NCBI GenBank assembly: GCA_930367215.1
Contig: OV884059.1
Coordinates: 222,765,803-222,829,802 of the forward strand
Direction: 5' to 3'
Length of the DNA: 64,000 nucleotides
DNA from: Pollenia angustigena
Taxonomy: Eukaryota > Arthropoda > Insecta > Diptera > Polleniidae
Within the stretch, counting starts at the first letter, position 1; each line of letters opens with the position of its first letter. The notes below the pieces were generated by a model. That model did not search any database. It was not told the DNA's origin and worked only from the letters and a program-made list of their open reading frames with translations. This document shows, in pieces, positions 22,488-33,068 of the stretch. A program made the position numbers and the translations under genes.

Positions 22488-23573
22488 ATATGAGGGATTT
22501 ACAATGTAGTCATAAAGTTGTAAAGTCATATGTCTTAAAATAATTACAAGAAATATCTATGACTACTGTGGGCAACCGCTTATTATTTTGATTTCTACAC
22601 ACAGAAAAAAATACCCATGTAAAATTAACATGGAAAAATGTTGATTGAGAATCATGTTAAATTTCAGAAAAATTATGCCCTTTACTTAAATTTATCATTA
22701 TTTCATATTAATTTTTAATAAAAAATATCAAAATAACCTTAAATTACGTTTATTTAATATTATTCACTGTTAAGAAAAAAAAAAAAAAAAATATTAAAAT
22801 ATAAATAAATCTGGATTCAATATTGAACCCATAAAAACCTGTTTTGTATTAAAATCAAAAGTTTATCTTGTTAAATTAACATGCATACCTACTTAATTAT
22901 GTACATTTTTTATTTTCACTTTTAAAATATGTTATAAAAAGAAGACAATTCCCGTATTCTTTTAATTAAAATTGTTTATTTAAATAGTACATCAAGTTTT
23001 CAAAGTAGAATGATGACCATATCGGGCGATTCTGCTGATGCTTCTGTTAACAAAGGAGAATACAAAATAAGTGAAACATGTGTTACAGGGTTTTGAATTA
23101 TTCTTACATAAATGCAAATGTTATCTGAAGCTTCTTCACACTGTTAAAATACACTCAAACCCATTTGATTCTACATGAAATTCACGTTGTTTCAACTGGA
23201 AATAACTTTCATTCAACGTGATTCCGATTATTATTTCAATTTAAATTACATTTTGCTCTAACTTTACTGCAATGTTAAATTAACATGAATTATAGTTATA
23301 TCAAAAGAAAAAAATTTTGTTCGCAGTTATTGTAAAATCAGGTTGAATTAACATGAAACCCGTATGAAGCAAAATCACCACCGAAAAAATTTAAATCAAC
23401 CTTGTTTTCGACGTTTTTAACTTGATTTTTTTCTGTGTGTACTGTTGTACAGTTATTACGAATCAATGAACACAGCATTAAAATTGTTATTTTGTTTGAA
23501 ACACAACAATACTTTTTCTTAAACAATTTATGACATTATGACGATATGACTTGATAGCACACCTTGTGAATCC
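22488..23573. mobile_element. Element K, copy 1, interrupted by CACACAG copy C
   Basis: The left end GAGGGATTTACAATGTAGTC and right end CACCTTGTGAATCCCCC are inverted versions of each other. The uninterrupted partner is 30258-30498. Here the element is split by the 842-bp insertion at 22598-23439. Confidence 0.7.
22598..23439. mobile_element. CACACAG element, copy C (842 bp)
   Basis: TIRs CACACAGAAAAAAAT / ATTTTTTTCTGTGTG are flanked by TA at 22596-22597 and 23440-23441. The second duplication copy has the uninterrupted site TTTCTACTGTTG at ~30361, with a single TA, which proves both the element's limits and its 2-bp target duplication. Same orientation as copies A and B. Confidence 0.95.
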
Positions 23574-23599
23574 CCCAATAGTATTAATTAACTAGCTGA

Positions 23600-24215
23600 A
23601 TCGACATACGTTGTCCTGTCCAAATTAGGAAAAATATTTGTGTTTGATTTTTAAAATCCGTTAAAAAGATACGAACATTTGAAAGAAAAATTAGTTAAAT
23701 CGATGGAGCCGTTTTCTAATTTTAGGTAAATCGAAAAAAGTGGGCGGGGCAAAATTTTCTTTCCGTTAAAACCTAAGTTGCACCATGGCGATGGTTTTAA
23801 AGTCGTCCAAATCGGTCAAGCCGTTCTCAAGTTATGCGCTTAATAGAAAAAGTGGGCGTGAAAGTAGGCGTGGTACATTTTTCTTTCGATGAAAACGTAA
23901 AATGGATTAATACGAACATTAAAAAGAAAAAATAGTCAAATCGATGGAGCCGTTTTTTGATTTTAGGTAAATCGAAAAAAGTGGGCGTAAAAGTGGGTGG
24001 GGCAAAATTTTCTTTTCGTATAAATCTACGTTGGACCATTGCGATCCTTTTTAAGAAAAAATCGTCTAAATTATATAGATGTCATTGGTGGTGCCATATG
24101 AAAATTGGATTTTGCCACGCCCCTCCGCCGGCAGACCGAAAATCAAAAATCAGACTTTACAGTGTCACCCGCCTGAATATTTCATCAAAATCGGCCTAGA
24201 CGTTTTGGAGTCCAT
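23600..24215. repeat. GTGGGCG paragraph repeat, copy 1
   Basis: A block containing AAATCGATGGAGCCGTTTT recurs 240 bp apart (23697 and 23937), each followed by TAGGTAAATCGAAAAAAGTG and GGGCGGGGCAAAATTTTC, with a half-period relative between. It ends with CATCAAAATCGGCCTAGACG. This style belongs to the fly repeats at 18.9 and 58.6 kb. Frames on either strand here are repeat read-through. Confidence 0.6.
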
Positions 24216-24217
24216 AC

Positions 24218-24582
24218 CCCTGCAAATAATAGAACCAGTCCAAACACGCGTGTAAAGAGTAGTCCACAAGGGACCAGGACTAGTCCAAAACTAACCCAAA
24301 CGTATGGAAAAAACCTGGTCTATTTAACATTACGATGTCCTAGGAGAGGACCATATAACCCACCTTTGGACCACTCAGGAGTAGTTTTAAATGGTATACT
24401 CAAGAGGATTAGTTTTGAAGTCGTTTAAAAACGAAAGCATGTCGTTAAAAAACGAAGACATGTCGTTTCACTACAAACACTTTTTAACAATGACATGGTC
24501 CATGCTTGCATTACATCGGACCAGTCCATGGAGTAGTCCATTTTATTAAAATGGATCAGGTGGTCCAATTTTATTTGCAGGG
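24218..24582. mobile_element. MITE with CCCTGCAAATAA ends, 365 bp, copy 1
   Basis: Left CCCTGCAAATAATAGAACCA and the complement of the right end, CCCTGCAAATAAAATTGGAC, form the TIRs. The interior has repeated GGACCA, TAGTCCA and AAACGAA-ACATGTCG words. Copy 2 lies at 31126-31490 (identical by eye). Confidence 0.65.
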
Positions 24583-24597
24583 ACGTTACATACATAC

Positions 24598-26131
24598 TAG
24601 GGTGATCGATTATTCGACTTTTTTCAATAACCGGTTTTCGAATATTCCGAATAGTTGCTATTTTAAAAAAACCGGTTTTCGGTTAATCATTTAAAAATTA
24701 ACCGGTTAACCGGTTTTAATTCGAATACATAAAAATACAAAAATCAAATTATTTTTTGAAATAAAAAGTTAATTTGAATAAAAACAAAACAATTCACGAA
24801 GGTAAGGAACCTACAAAATACATAGCTTTGACTTAAGGTATGTTCAGACTTAACAAATATTTGACGGTAAAACAAAAAAAAGCGCGACCAGTAAATTGAT
24901 TAAACTTATGCTTTATTTTTACCAATTTCCATTTATTTGCTAAACTTTATGTCTAATATGATAATTGTACTTATGTATAATGTAGTTAAGAAACCGTTAA
25001 ATAATGCTTGCTCTAGCCAAACGTTTTGCAAAAGCAAACAATTCTTTAAGAAAAAAAGTGGGTACTTGTAGGACATCAAATATTTAATAGGTGTGAACAT
25101 AGCTGTATAAATTTTGAAAAACTATGGTTTTAAAAAATTATAGGAAATTAATAAATTTATTATTTGAGATATTCACAGAAATTTATTTTAAATGGTTTAT
25201 TTGTTGATGGTTAAGCATGTCTATACGAATCAGTAAACTTGAGCCATATTTTTGAAAAGTTGCAAGTTGTTTCAGCATTATAGAACGAATAGTAATATGA
25301 ACATGCTTTTTGTATGCCATATCTGTCAATTCGTCGATCACTATTTAACCCCTTCCATGGATTGCTTGATTCCTTCAATTTTGTTTTAAGTTCTTGGTGT
25401 TTTAACAAATAAAACTGAAGAATTTTTCCATATCGTTGATTTCGCCGGTATGGTGTTGCTTTAAGCATGAAGATATGCTAGAACTACTGAAGAGTTTTTC
25501 ATTCATTATTGGCAGCATATTTTAGTAAAGTATTATTTCCAGTCTCATAAAAACTACTTGGGACAGAGTAATGTTTTACTTGGCATATATTTATGTCAAG
25601 ATTGTAGACTAATTAAAAGTGATTAATAAGTCGTGACGTTGAAGAACCTTTGCAACTTATTATTTTAGGGCCGTTTAAGCACCATTGTCTTTTATATCAG
25701 TTCGATAATATCACCAGAGATGACATCTTTTAAATGTCAAATTGCTGATTACTTTTTAAGCTGAACTTTTTTTGTAGTGTTATGAATTGTTTTTGGTTTT
25801 TGTTACAAGAACACACGCTTAAATAAGCGATTTGTATTTACATTGTTCATAATGTTTTTTGGACTTTTGTTACATTTTGTATTGACATTCTTTTTTAAAA
25901 GTTTAAGTTTGCCAAATATTCAATTAGAAAAATACTTCAATTACGGGTACATTTATAACAAAAGTAAGGAAAACGTATATAAATTAAACATAACTAAAAT
26001 AACCGGTTTGTTTTACTAAAATAACCGGTTTATTCGATATTAGCAAAATGGACTTTATTAAAATATTCGACTTGGGAAAAACTAAAATAACCGGTTAAAA
26101 CCGGTCGAATACTATTCGATCGATCACCCTA
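24598..26131. mobile_element. hAT-like element with AACCGGTT subterminal repeats, 1534 bp, copy 1
   Basis: TIRs TAGGGTGATCGAT at both ends; perfect 8-bp TSD ATACATAC at 24590-24597 and 26132-26139. Subterminal regions (24640-24720 and 26005-26110) are packed with AACCGGTT/ACCGGTTT. TAGGG ends with an 8-bp TSD are the signature of the hAT superfamily. The minus-strand frame at 25211-25468 (85 codons) may be a remnant of the transposase N-terminus (a His-rich, BED-finger-like spacing), but I cannot confirm it. Element J is inserted at 24838-25103. Confidence 0.85.
24838..25103. repeat. Element J inside the hAT-like element, copy 1
   Basis: Left GTATGTTCAGACTTAACAAA and the complement of the right end GCTATGTTCACACCTATTAA are alike; ATATTTGACG/ATATTTGATG continues the TIR. 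Related to 15654-15928. Confidence 0.5.
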
Positions 26132-26160
26132 ATACATACATACACACATCATGTTTTATA

Positions 26161-27680
26161 CCCAGTTGGCCAAATGGTCATAGACCCAAATGTCGTCAAC
26201 GATGTCTTCTGAACATTTTTGAATTCGTCGCCTATATAACATTGATGGCGACAACTTAAGGAAGAAAACGTGTATATTGTCGTGTTAAAAATCGTATTTA
26301 CGGTTTTTTTGGAGACATTATTTTAAATTTGTCTTGAATAATAATTTATTGAGGACAACGAAAGTAACCATGGCATGCATTTTGTCTTGTTTCAAACCAC
26401 ACTGACGACAAAATGCATGCAATTGTCGCTCATCTTGTTTTCAATTAGACTTTATTGAGGACAACTTAGGCGACCATTGCATGCATTTTGTCGTGTTTCG
26501 AACCACTTTGACGACAAAATGCATGCAATGGTCGCTTACGTTGTCCTCTACTAAAAAAAAATTCAAAACTTAAAATTTGTATGTAATTTAAAATTAATAT
26601 TTCTTGATGTTTTGCTTTTATTATCAATATTTTTGATAATAAAAAAATTAAAAAAATAAATAATCCTGCCTGTTAAATATAATTATTTTGTAACGTTATT
26701 CGCGGCTGTGTTTCAATTGTGCAATTGGAATACGTGAATTGATAGGACAAGAAACACAAAAAATAAATGTTCCTGCTGACTACATTGCCATATCGTAGGC
26801 TCAATATGCAAACCTGCTAAATCCACTTTTGAAGTAAATTGAGATTTTAATGCCGTGTGGAAGAGAAAGATACACCACGTCGACCAGCATGTAGTTTTTC
26901 TTCAAATTGAGTCTTAAAGTGTGTTAAACCAACTATATTTTTAGGTTTTCTCTCAAAGCTGCGCATATGAAATATAAAAAGTTTGTTGTTTCCATTAAAA
27001 GTTATTGGAAGTTAGCACGTTTGCATATTATGTCGACGATATGTTAAGTTCAGAACCCATTCCCTTATTAATCAAAAGCCTATTGGAGGTCTGACTGTCT
27101 CCACACTTCCAGTATCCACTATTTTCGAGCCTAGTCTCTCAAACTCATCGGCCATTTTATAAGTTTGGAATTCACTATTTGGAATTCACAGCCAGCAAGG
27201 CCCTGGATTTCACAGCCCATCAAGACCCTAAGAAATTTTAGTAAATATATCCTCGAGGTATACCCATTTATCCGTTCCCCTTATTCTGGATATATCGGCA
27301 AATCTGAAGTATGGCCAATATATCAGTATCGGTGTTAAATCCCTAATTGTACACTTACCTATCGGCGACTAAATCGTCGATAGTGTCAACAATATTGTCA
27401 TCAACGACACTATTAAGGTAATGTTTCTAATCGGGTATTCACGACTTTATGAGAAAAAAGTCGTTTATATAGTCGCCAGTGACAACTTTAACCACATTGC
27501 TACCCATATGATCATTAACGACAATATGCATAATAATGTCGTTCACATTTACGACTTAAGTGCCCTTTGTTCGAGAAAGTCCTCGACGATTTGCATGGGC
27601 TGTCGCCAACATGTCGTCAGGGATTTACTATGGGTCTTGTACGCGTCCTCGACGTTGTCTTGAAGACATGGCCAACTGGG
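26161..27680. mobile_element. TA-flanked MITE with CCCAGTTGGCCA ends, 1520 bp, copy 1
   Basis: Ends CCCAGTTGGCCA / TGGCCAACTGGG with TATA on both sides (26157-26160 and 27681-27684). The interior is rich in GTCGT/ACGAC words, and two hairpins sit side by side: GCATGCATTTTGTC...GACAAAATGCATGC at ~26373-26428 and again at ~26480-26530. The 80-codon frame at 27421-27663 lies in the right part and has no recognised product. No transposase seen. Confidence 0.8.
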
Positions 27681-27960
27681 TATATATAGATTATATTTTG
27701 ATATTAACAAAATTTTATTCGGTCATATTGTTAATATAAGTAAAGGTTTAATTCACTTGAATAAATTACATTGGTCTACAAGTTTGGATAAAAATTGACT
27801 GCAGAAACGCAGCATGTGTTTAACGAATCTGGCATACAAATTGGGCTATCACGTCTTGTTAATTTTTTATCGCATGCTGGGAATACTGTAAAACAGTCAT
27901 ACTGACACTGCAATTTCACAATTTTTTTAAAAGACAGAAGCTCACATTCATTCTAAATCT
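27681..27960. other. Unassigned spacer, copy 1
   Basis: AT-rich stretch between the MITE and the DEQGER fossil. Nothing supported. Confidence 0.25.
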
Positions 27961-27981
27961 TCATAATAGTAGCGTTTAAGC

Positions 27982-28375
27982 ATGTCAGGGAGATCGTGTG
28001 CTACTGATTCAAGCCATTTTTGCTTTGTGTGTGGTGAATATTTGGTTGGAAAAAAAGTAAATGCCATATCAGAATCAATAAAATATGCAAGTTTACATTA
28101 TTTTGGTCTTGCAGTCAGAAACTTGTACAAATTGTGGACACCGACAATGTTTCACATTTTCTTACTGCGCATTTAGATTTTTTTCCAAAAAAAAAAAAAA
28201 AAACTAGGTGCAGTGAGCGACGAACAAGGAGAGCGTGCTCATCAAGATTTAATGAAAATTGAAAGAAATTATCACGGATTTTGGGAAAAAGCATGATGGG
28301 AGACTCTTGTTGGACTCTTATACGATAACCGAACCAACAAAATACAAACGTCGTTCAAATTCCGCAATTCACTTT
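27982..28375 (+). pseudogene. Fossil of an arthropod TE-linked gene family (CFxCGEY / DEQGER motifs), copy 1
   Basis: The frame from the Met at 27982 encodes SSHFCFVCGEYLVGKK followed by YASLHYFGLAVRN..WTPTMFH. This resembles the N-terminus of a large, uncharacterised gene family scattered in arthropod genomes, where a Cys-pair motif (CF-CGEY) precedes a conserved W-P segment. After a stop and an A17 tract, a second frame (28204 on) reads LGAVSDEQGERAHQDLMKIE, the family's C-terminal DEQGERFHQD signature, with a stop where a Met-Gly-Asp segment is usual. The central few hundred codons are missing, so this is an internally deleted pseudogene. Family identity is from memory of the motifs; function is unknown. 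Confidence 0.6.
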
Positions 28376-28864
28376 TGAAAATACATTGATTTTTAAATAA
28401 ACTAAAGATTTTTTGTGTAAAAAACGAATTAAAACACTTTTTGTATCTCGAAAACCTGACATGACAGAGAAAAACCAATAACTAATTCGAAATTAGAATA
28501 TATTTGGTTGCTCCAGTCCAAAACCTTGTTGGCTAGTGTTATTTATTAAAACTGATTTTGTTTTGTGATCAATGCTTTAAGAGAAAAATACTGGCGAGAA
28601 TTTTTTTTGTATGTAGGGGTTTTACAAAGTGTTCTGCATTATCATGAATCCTGGGCTGTAGTTTTTGGGGTTTTAGGCTCAACACTACGATTTGTAAGGG
28701 TATCCTTTAGAGAGTTTCACCAGGCTAAGCTTTTACGCACTCATTAACGGCAACCAGTTGATTTCGTTTGCGGTAATATAGCTTCATTCATTTGCTTCAT
28801 TCATGTTCATACCATCGCATGTTGTAATTTTCTTTTGACAGGGACCAAATTCAAGAATTCCAAC
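28376..28864. other. Unassigned stretch, copy 1
   Basis: Contains a 60-codon plus frame at 28565-28747 without recognised motifs. Possibly 3' sequence of the preceding fossil. Confidence 0.25.
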
Positions 28865-29639
28865 TAGGGTATTCATTCGGTTAACCGTTAACCGGTTAAC
28901 CGATTGATTACTACCCGATTAACTGATCGGTTAATTTAAAATTGCATTTTTTCGATTAACGATTAAACCGGTTAATTTCAGTCGATTAACCGATTAACCG
29001 ATATAGCAAAATTTTGAATTTTTTGTAGTATTATAACAAATTTGTTTGTGTTTTTTATTATTTGTTTCGTCTCATATTCAAAAGGTATGTGTTCAGAAAA
29101 TATTTTTTCATACAATATATTTTCTTTTAGCAATACATTCTTAAGATACAGTACAAAAACAGAAACTAAGGGATTCGGAAATAAACTTTTTTGCAGGATG
29201 TGCGGTGCTGAACTATGCCAGATGATGGCCTGACAACAGAAGAAACTCTCGATAGTAACCGAAACAATTTGAAGTGATCAAAATTTTAAAAAATTAAAAC
29301 AGTACTATAATGACATAATGGAAGATTTTATATGTTTAGAGAAATCCAGGAAAAAGACTGAGAAATTAGATATTCTGTATTATGGATTGCTTTGGATTTC
29401 TTTAACATCTTCGATAAATGCAAGAATTTTTCTCCAAGTCAAGATTTAACAAATCTAAAGAAAATAATCGCTTAAATGCTAAACATTTAAACCAAATTAT
29501 TTTTCGAACGTACGGGGTCGCGAACTTACGATTTTTCCATATGTTTTTTTATTATTATCACCATGAATTTTCCCAAAAATATCTTAAAAGTTCCTTAACA
29601 AAAACCTACTACTCAATTTACAATTGATTGTAATGGAGA
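28865..29639. mobile_element. hAT-like element with CGATTAACCG repeats, copy 1, truncated
   Basis: The left end TAGGGTATTCATTCGGTTAA is preceded by ATTCCAAC (28857-28864), the TSD seen intact in copy 2. The element stops at the tandem-duplication breakpoint (29639), so its right end is missing. The left subterminal region (28870-29010) has multiple CGGTTAA/TTAACCG words and two AACCGGTTAA palindromes. Confidence 0.85.
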
Positions 29640-30257
29640 TAAAAATAATAAAAATTATGTTCCATTAATTTCATCTTCTTTTACACTGAAAGAATTATGC
29701 TTCATATACATATAAAATAAATCAATTCTATTTTTTCTTTAATCCAATGAAAAATTGCATTACGTGAATGAAAAAATTGAATTTCTTGAAATGAAAAAAT
29801 TGAATTTCTTGAAACATTTCTTTAACACTACGAATTGTTTCGTAATTTCGTTAACATTTTTAATTGAATTAATGAAAATAAAATTGTTATACATTGTTAT
29901 ACAAAATTTCAATAGATTTTTTTAAAATTAAAATGGACTATTAATTAAAATATAAAATTTTTTTTTATTTTATAAAAAAAGGAAACTTTCGTAACTTTTT
30001 TTTATGAAAAATGTCATTAAATCAACGAAAAAAAAAAATTAAGAAATCTAACTAAAATGCTTATAACAACAAAATATTTTTTTCCTAGAAATGTTGTAAA
30101 AACGTATTTTTAATTAAATGTTTGTTAATAGACATTCAAATTTGTGAAAAAATTTTTAAATTTAATGCATCATAATTTCAATAGAAAATACTAACTACAA
30201 CGAACTAAATGTTGTAAATGAACATTTGTAAAAAAAATAGTAAATGCTGAATTGATA

Positions 30258-30498
30258 TGAGGGATTCACAATGTAGTCATAAAGTTGTAAAGTCATATGT
30301 TTTAAAATAATTACAAGAAATATATATGACTACTGTGAGCAACCGCTTATTATTTTGATTTCTACTGTTGTACAGTTATGACGAATCAATGAACACAGCA
30401 TTAAAATTGTTATTTTGTTTGAAACACAACCATACTTTTTTTAAACAATTTAGGACATTATGACGATATGACTTGAAAGCACACCTTGTGAATCCCCC
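30258..30498. mobile_element. Element K, copy 2, uninterrupted (~241 bp)
   Basis: Left GAGGGATTCACAATGTAGTC, right GCACACCTTGTGAATCCCCC, inverted relatives. This is the empty-site counterpart of the copy split by CACACAG copy C at 22598-23439. Confidence 0.7.
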
Positions 30499-30569
30499 AA
30501 TAGTATTAATTAACTAGCTGAATCGACATACGTTGTCCCGTCCAAATTAGGAAAAATATTTGCGTTTGA

Positions 30570-31123
30570 TTTTTAGTTAAATCGATGGAGCCGTTTTCTG
30601 ATTTTAGGTAAATCGAAAAAAGTGGGCGGGGCAAAATTTTCTTTCCGTAAAAACCTAAGTTGGACCATGGCGATGGTTTTAAAGAAAAAATCGTCCAAAT
30701 CGGTCAAGCCGTTTTCAAGTTATGCGCTTAATAGAAAAAGTGGGCGTAAAAGTAGGCGTGGTACATTTTTCTTTCGATGAAAATGTAAAATGGATTACTA
30801 CGAACATTAAAAAGAAAAAATAGTCAAATCGATGGAGCCGTTTTTTGATTTTAGGTAAATCGAAAAAAGTGGGCGTAAAAGTGGGCGGGGCAAAATTTTC
30901 TTTTCGTATAAATCTAAGTTGGACCATTGCGATCCTTTTTAAGAAAAAATCGTCTAAATTATATAGATGTCATTGGTGGTGCCATATGAAAATTGGATTT
31001 TGCCACGCCCCTCCGCCGGCAGACCGAAAATCAAAAATCAGACTTTACAGTGTCACCCGCCTGAATATTCTGAAGATTTCCTGAAAATTTCATCAAAATC
31101 GGCCTAGACGTTTTGGAGTCCAT
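30570..31123. repeat. GTGGGCG paragraph repeat, copy 2
   Basis: Counterpart of 23600-24215, with an internal ~40-bp deletion near 30573 and one extra 20-bp stretch near 31070. Same AAATCGATGGAGCCGTTTT paragraphs. Confidence 0.6.
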
Positions 31124-31125
31124 AC

Positions 31126-31490
31126 CCCTGCAAATAATAGAACCAGTCCAAACACGCGTGTAAAGAGTAGTCCACAAGGGACCAGGACTAGTCCAAAACT
31201 AACCCAAACGTATGGAAAAAACCTGGTCTATTTAACATTACGATGTCCTAGGAGAGGACCATATAACCCACCTTTGGACCACTCAGGAGTAGTTTTAAAT
31301 GGTATACTCAAGAGGATTAGTTTTGAAGTCGTTTAAAAACGAAAGCATGTCGTTAAAAAACGAAGACATGTCGTTTCACTACAAACACTTTTTAACAATG
31401 ACATGGTCCATGCTTGCATTACATCGGACCAGTCCATGGAGTAGTCCATTTTATTAAAATGGATCAGGTGGTCCAATTTTATTTGCAGGG
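31126..31490. mobile_element. MITE with CCCTGCAAATAA ends, copy 2
   Basis: Counterpart of 24218-24582 at offset 6908, identical by eye. Confidence 0.65.
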
Positions 31491-31505
31491 ACGTTACATA
31501 CATAC

Positions 31506-33039
31506 TAGGGTGATCGATTATTCGACTTTTTTCAATAACCGGTTTTCGAATATTCCGAATAGTTGCTATTTTAAAAAAACCGGTTTTCGGTTAATCATTT
31601 AAAAATTAACCGGTTAACCGGTTTTAATTCGAATACATAAAAATACAAAAATCAAATTATTTTTTGAAATAAAAAGTTAATTTGAATAAAAACAAAACAA
31701 TTCACGAAGGTAAGGAACCTACAAAATACATAGCTTTGACTTAAGGTATGTTCAGACTTAACAAATATTTGACGGTAAAACAAAAAAAAGCGCGACCAGT
31801 AAATTGATTAAACTTATGCTTTATTTTTACCAATTTCCATTTATTTGCTAAACTTTATGTCTAATATGATAATTGTACTTATGTATAATGTAGTTAAGAA
31901 ACCGTTAAATAATGCTTGCTCTAGCCAAACGTTTTGCAAAAGCAAACAATTCTTTAAGAAAAAAAGTGGGTACTTGTAGGACATCAAATATTTAATAGGT
32001 GTGAACATAGCTGTATAAATTTTGAAAAACTATGGTTTTAAAAAATTATAGGAAATTAATAAATTTATTATTTGAGATATTCACAGAAATTTATTTTAAA
32101 TGGTTTATTTGTTGATGGTTAAGCATGTCTATACGAATCAGTAAACTTGAGCCATATTTTTGAAAAGTTGCAAGTTGTTTCAGCATTATAGAACGAATAG
32201 TAATATGAACATGCTTTTTGTATGCCATATCTGTCAATTCGTCGATCACTATTTAACCCCTTCCATGGATTGCTTGATTCCTTCAATTTTGTTTTAAGTT
32301 CTTGGTGTTTTAACAAATAAAACTGAAGAATTTTTCCATATCGTTGATTTCGCCGGTATGGTGTTGCTTTAAGCATGAAGATATGCTAGAACTACTGAAG
32401 AGTTTTTCATTCATTATTGGCAGCATATTTTAGTAAAGTATTATTTCCAGTCTCATAAAAACTACTTGGGACAGAGTAATGTTTTACTTGGCATATATTT
32501 ATGTCAAGATTGTAGACTAATTAAAAGTGATTAATAAGTCGTGACGTTGAAGAACCTTTGCAACTTATTATTTTAGGGCCGTTTAAGCACCATTGTCTTT
32601 TATATCAGTTCGATAATATCACCAGAGATGACATCTTTTAAATGTCAAATTGCTGATTACTTTTTAAGCTGAACTTTTTTTGTAGTGTTATGAATTGTTT
32701 TTGGTTTTTGTTACAAGAACACACGCTTAAATAAGCGATTTGTATTTACATTGTTCATAATGTTTTTTGGACTTTTGTTACATTTTGTATTGACATTCTT
32801 TTTTAAAAGTTTAAGTTTGCCAAATATTCAATTAGAAAAATACTTCAATTACGGGTACATTTATAACAAAAGTAAGGAAAACGTATATAAATTAAACATA
32901 ACTAAAATAACCGGTTTGTTTTACTAAAATAACCGGTTTATTCGATATTAGCAAAATGGACTTTATTAAAATATTCGACTTGGGAAAAACTAAAATAACC
33001 GGTTAAAACCGGTCGAATACTATTCGATCGATCACCCTA
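31506..33039. mobile_element. hAT-like element with AACCGGTT repeats, copy 2
   Basis: Counterpart of 24598-26131, same TIRs and ATACATAC TSD (31498-31505, 33040-33047). Includes the J insertion (31746-32011). Because the TSD and insertion are shared, the element was in place before the duplication. Confidence 0.85.
31746..32011. repeat. Element J inside the hAT-like element, copy 2
   Basis: Counterpart of 24838-25103, identical by eye. Confidence 0.5.
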
Positions 33040-33068
33040 ATACATACATACACACATCATGTTTTATA

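Larger units (their letters stand above)
21894..29639. repeat. Tandem duplication, copy 1
   Basis: Shares its full length with 29652-36547 in direct orientation. Positions 21901 and 29659 align (offset 7758). From 24506 to 29639 the offset is constant at 6908; the difference arises from an 842-bp element insertion (22598-23439) and small indels in the first 2.3 kb. The 3' breakpoint (...TAATGGAGA, 29631-29639) falls inside a hAT-like element that is complete only in copy 2. Confidence 0.95.

Noticed and set aside
23827..24039. Threonine/proline repeat protein (PTFTPTF) on the minus strand
   Set aside because: This is the GTGGGCG paragraph repeat read in one frame; it has the period of the DNA repeat and no start context.
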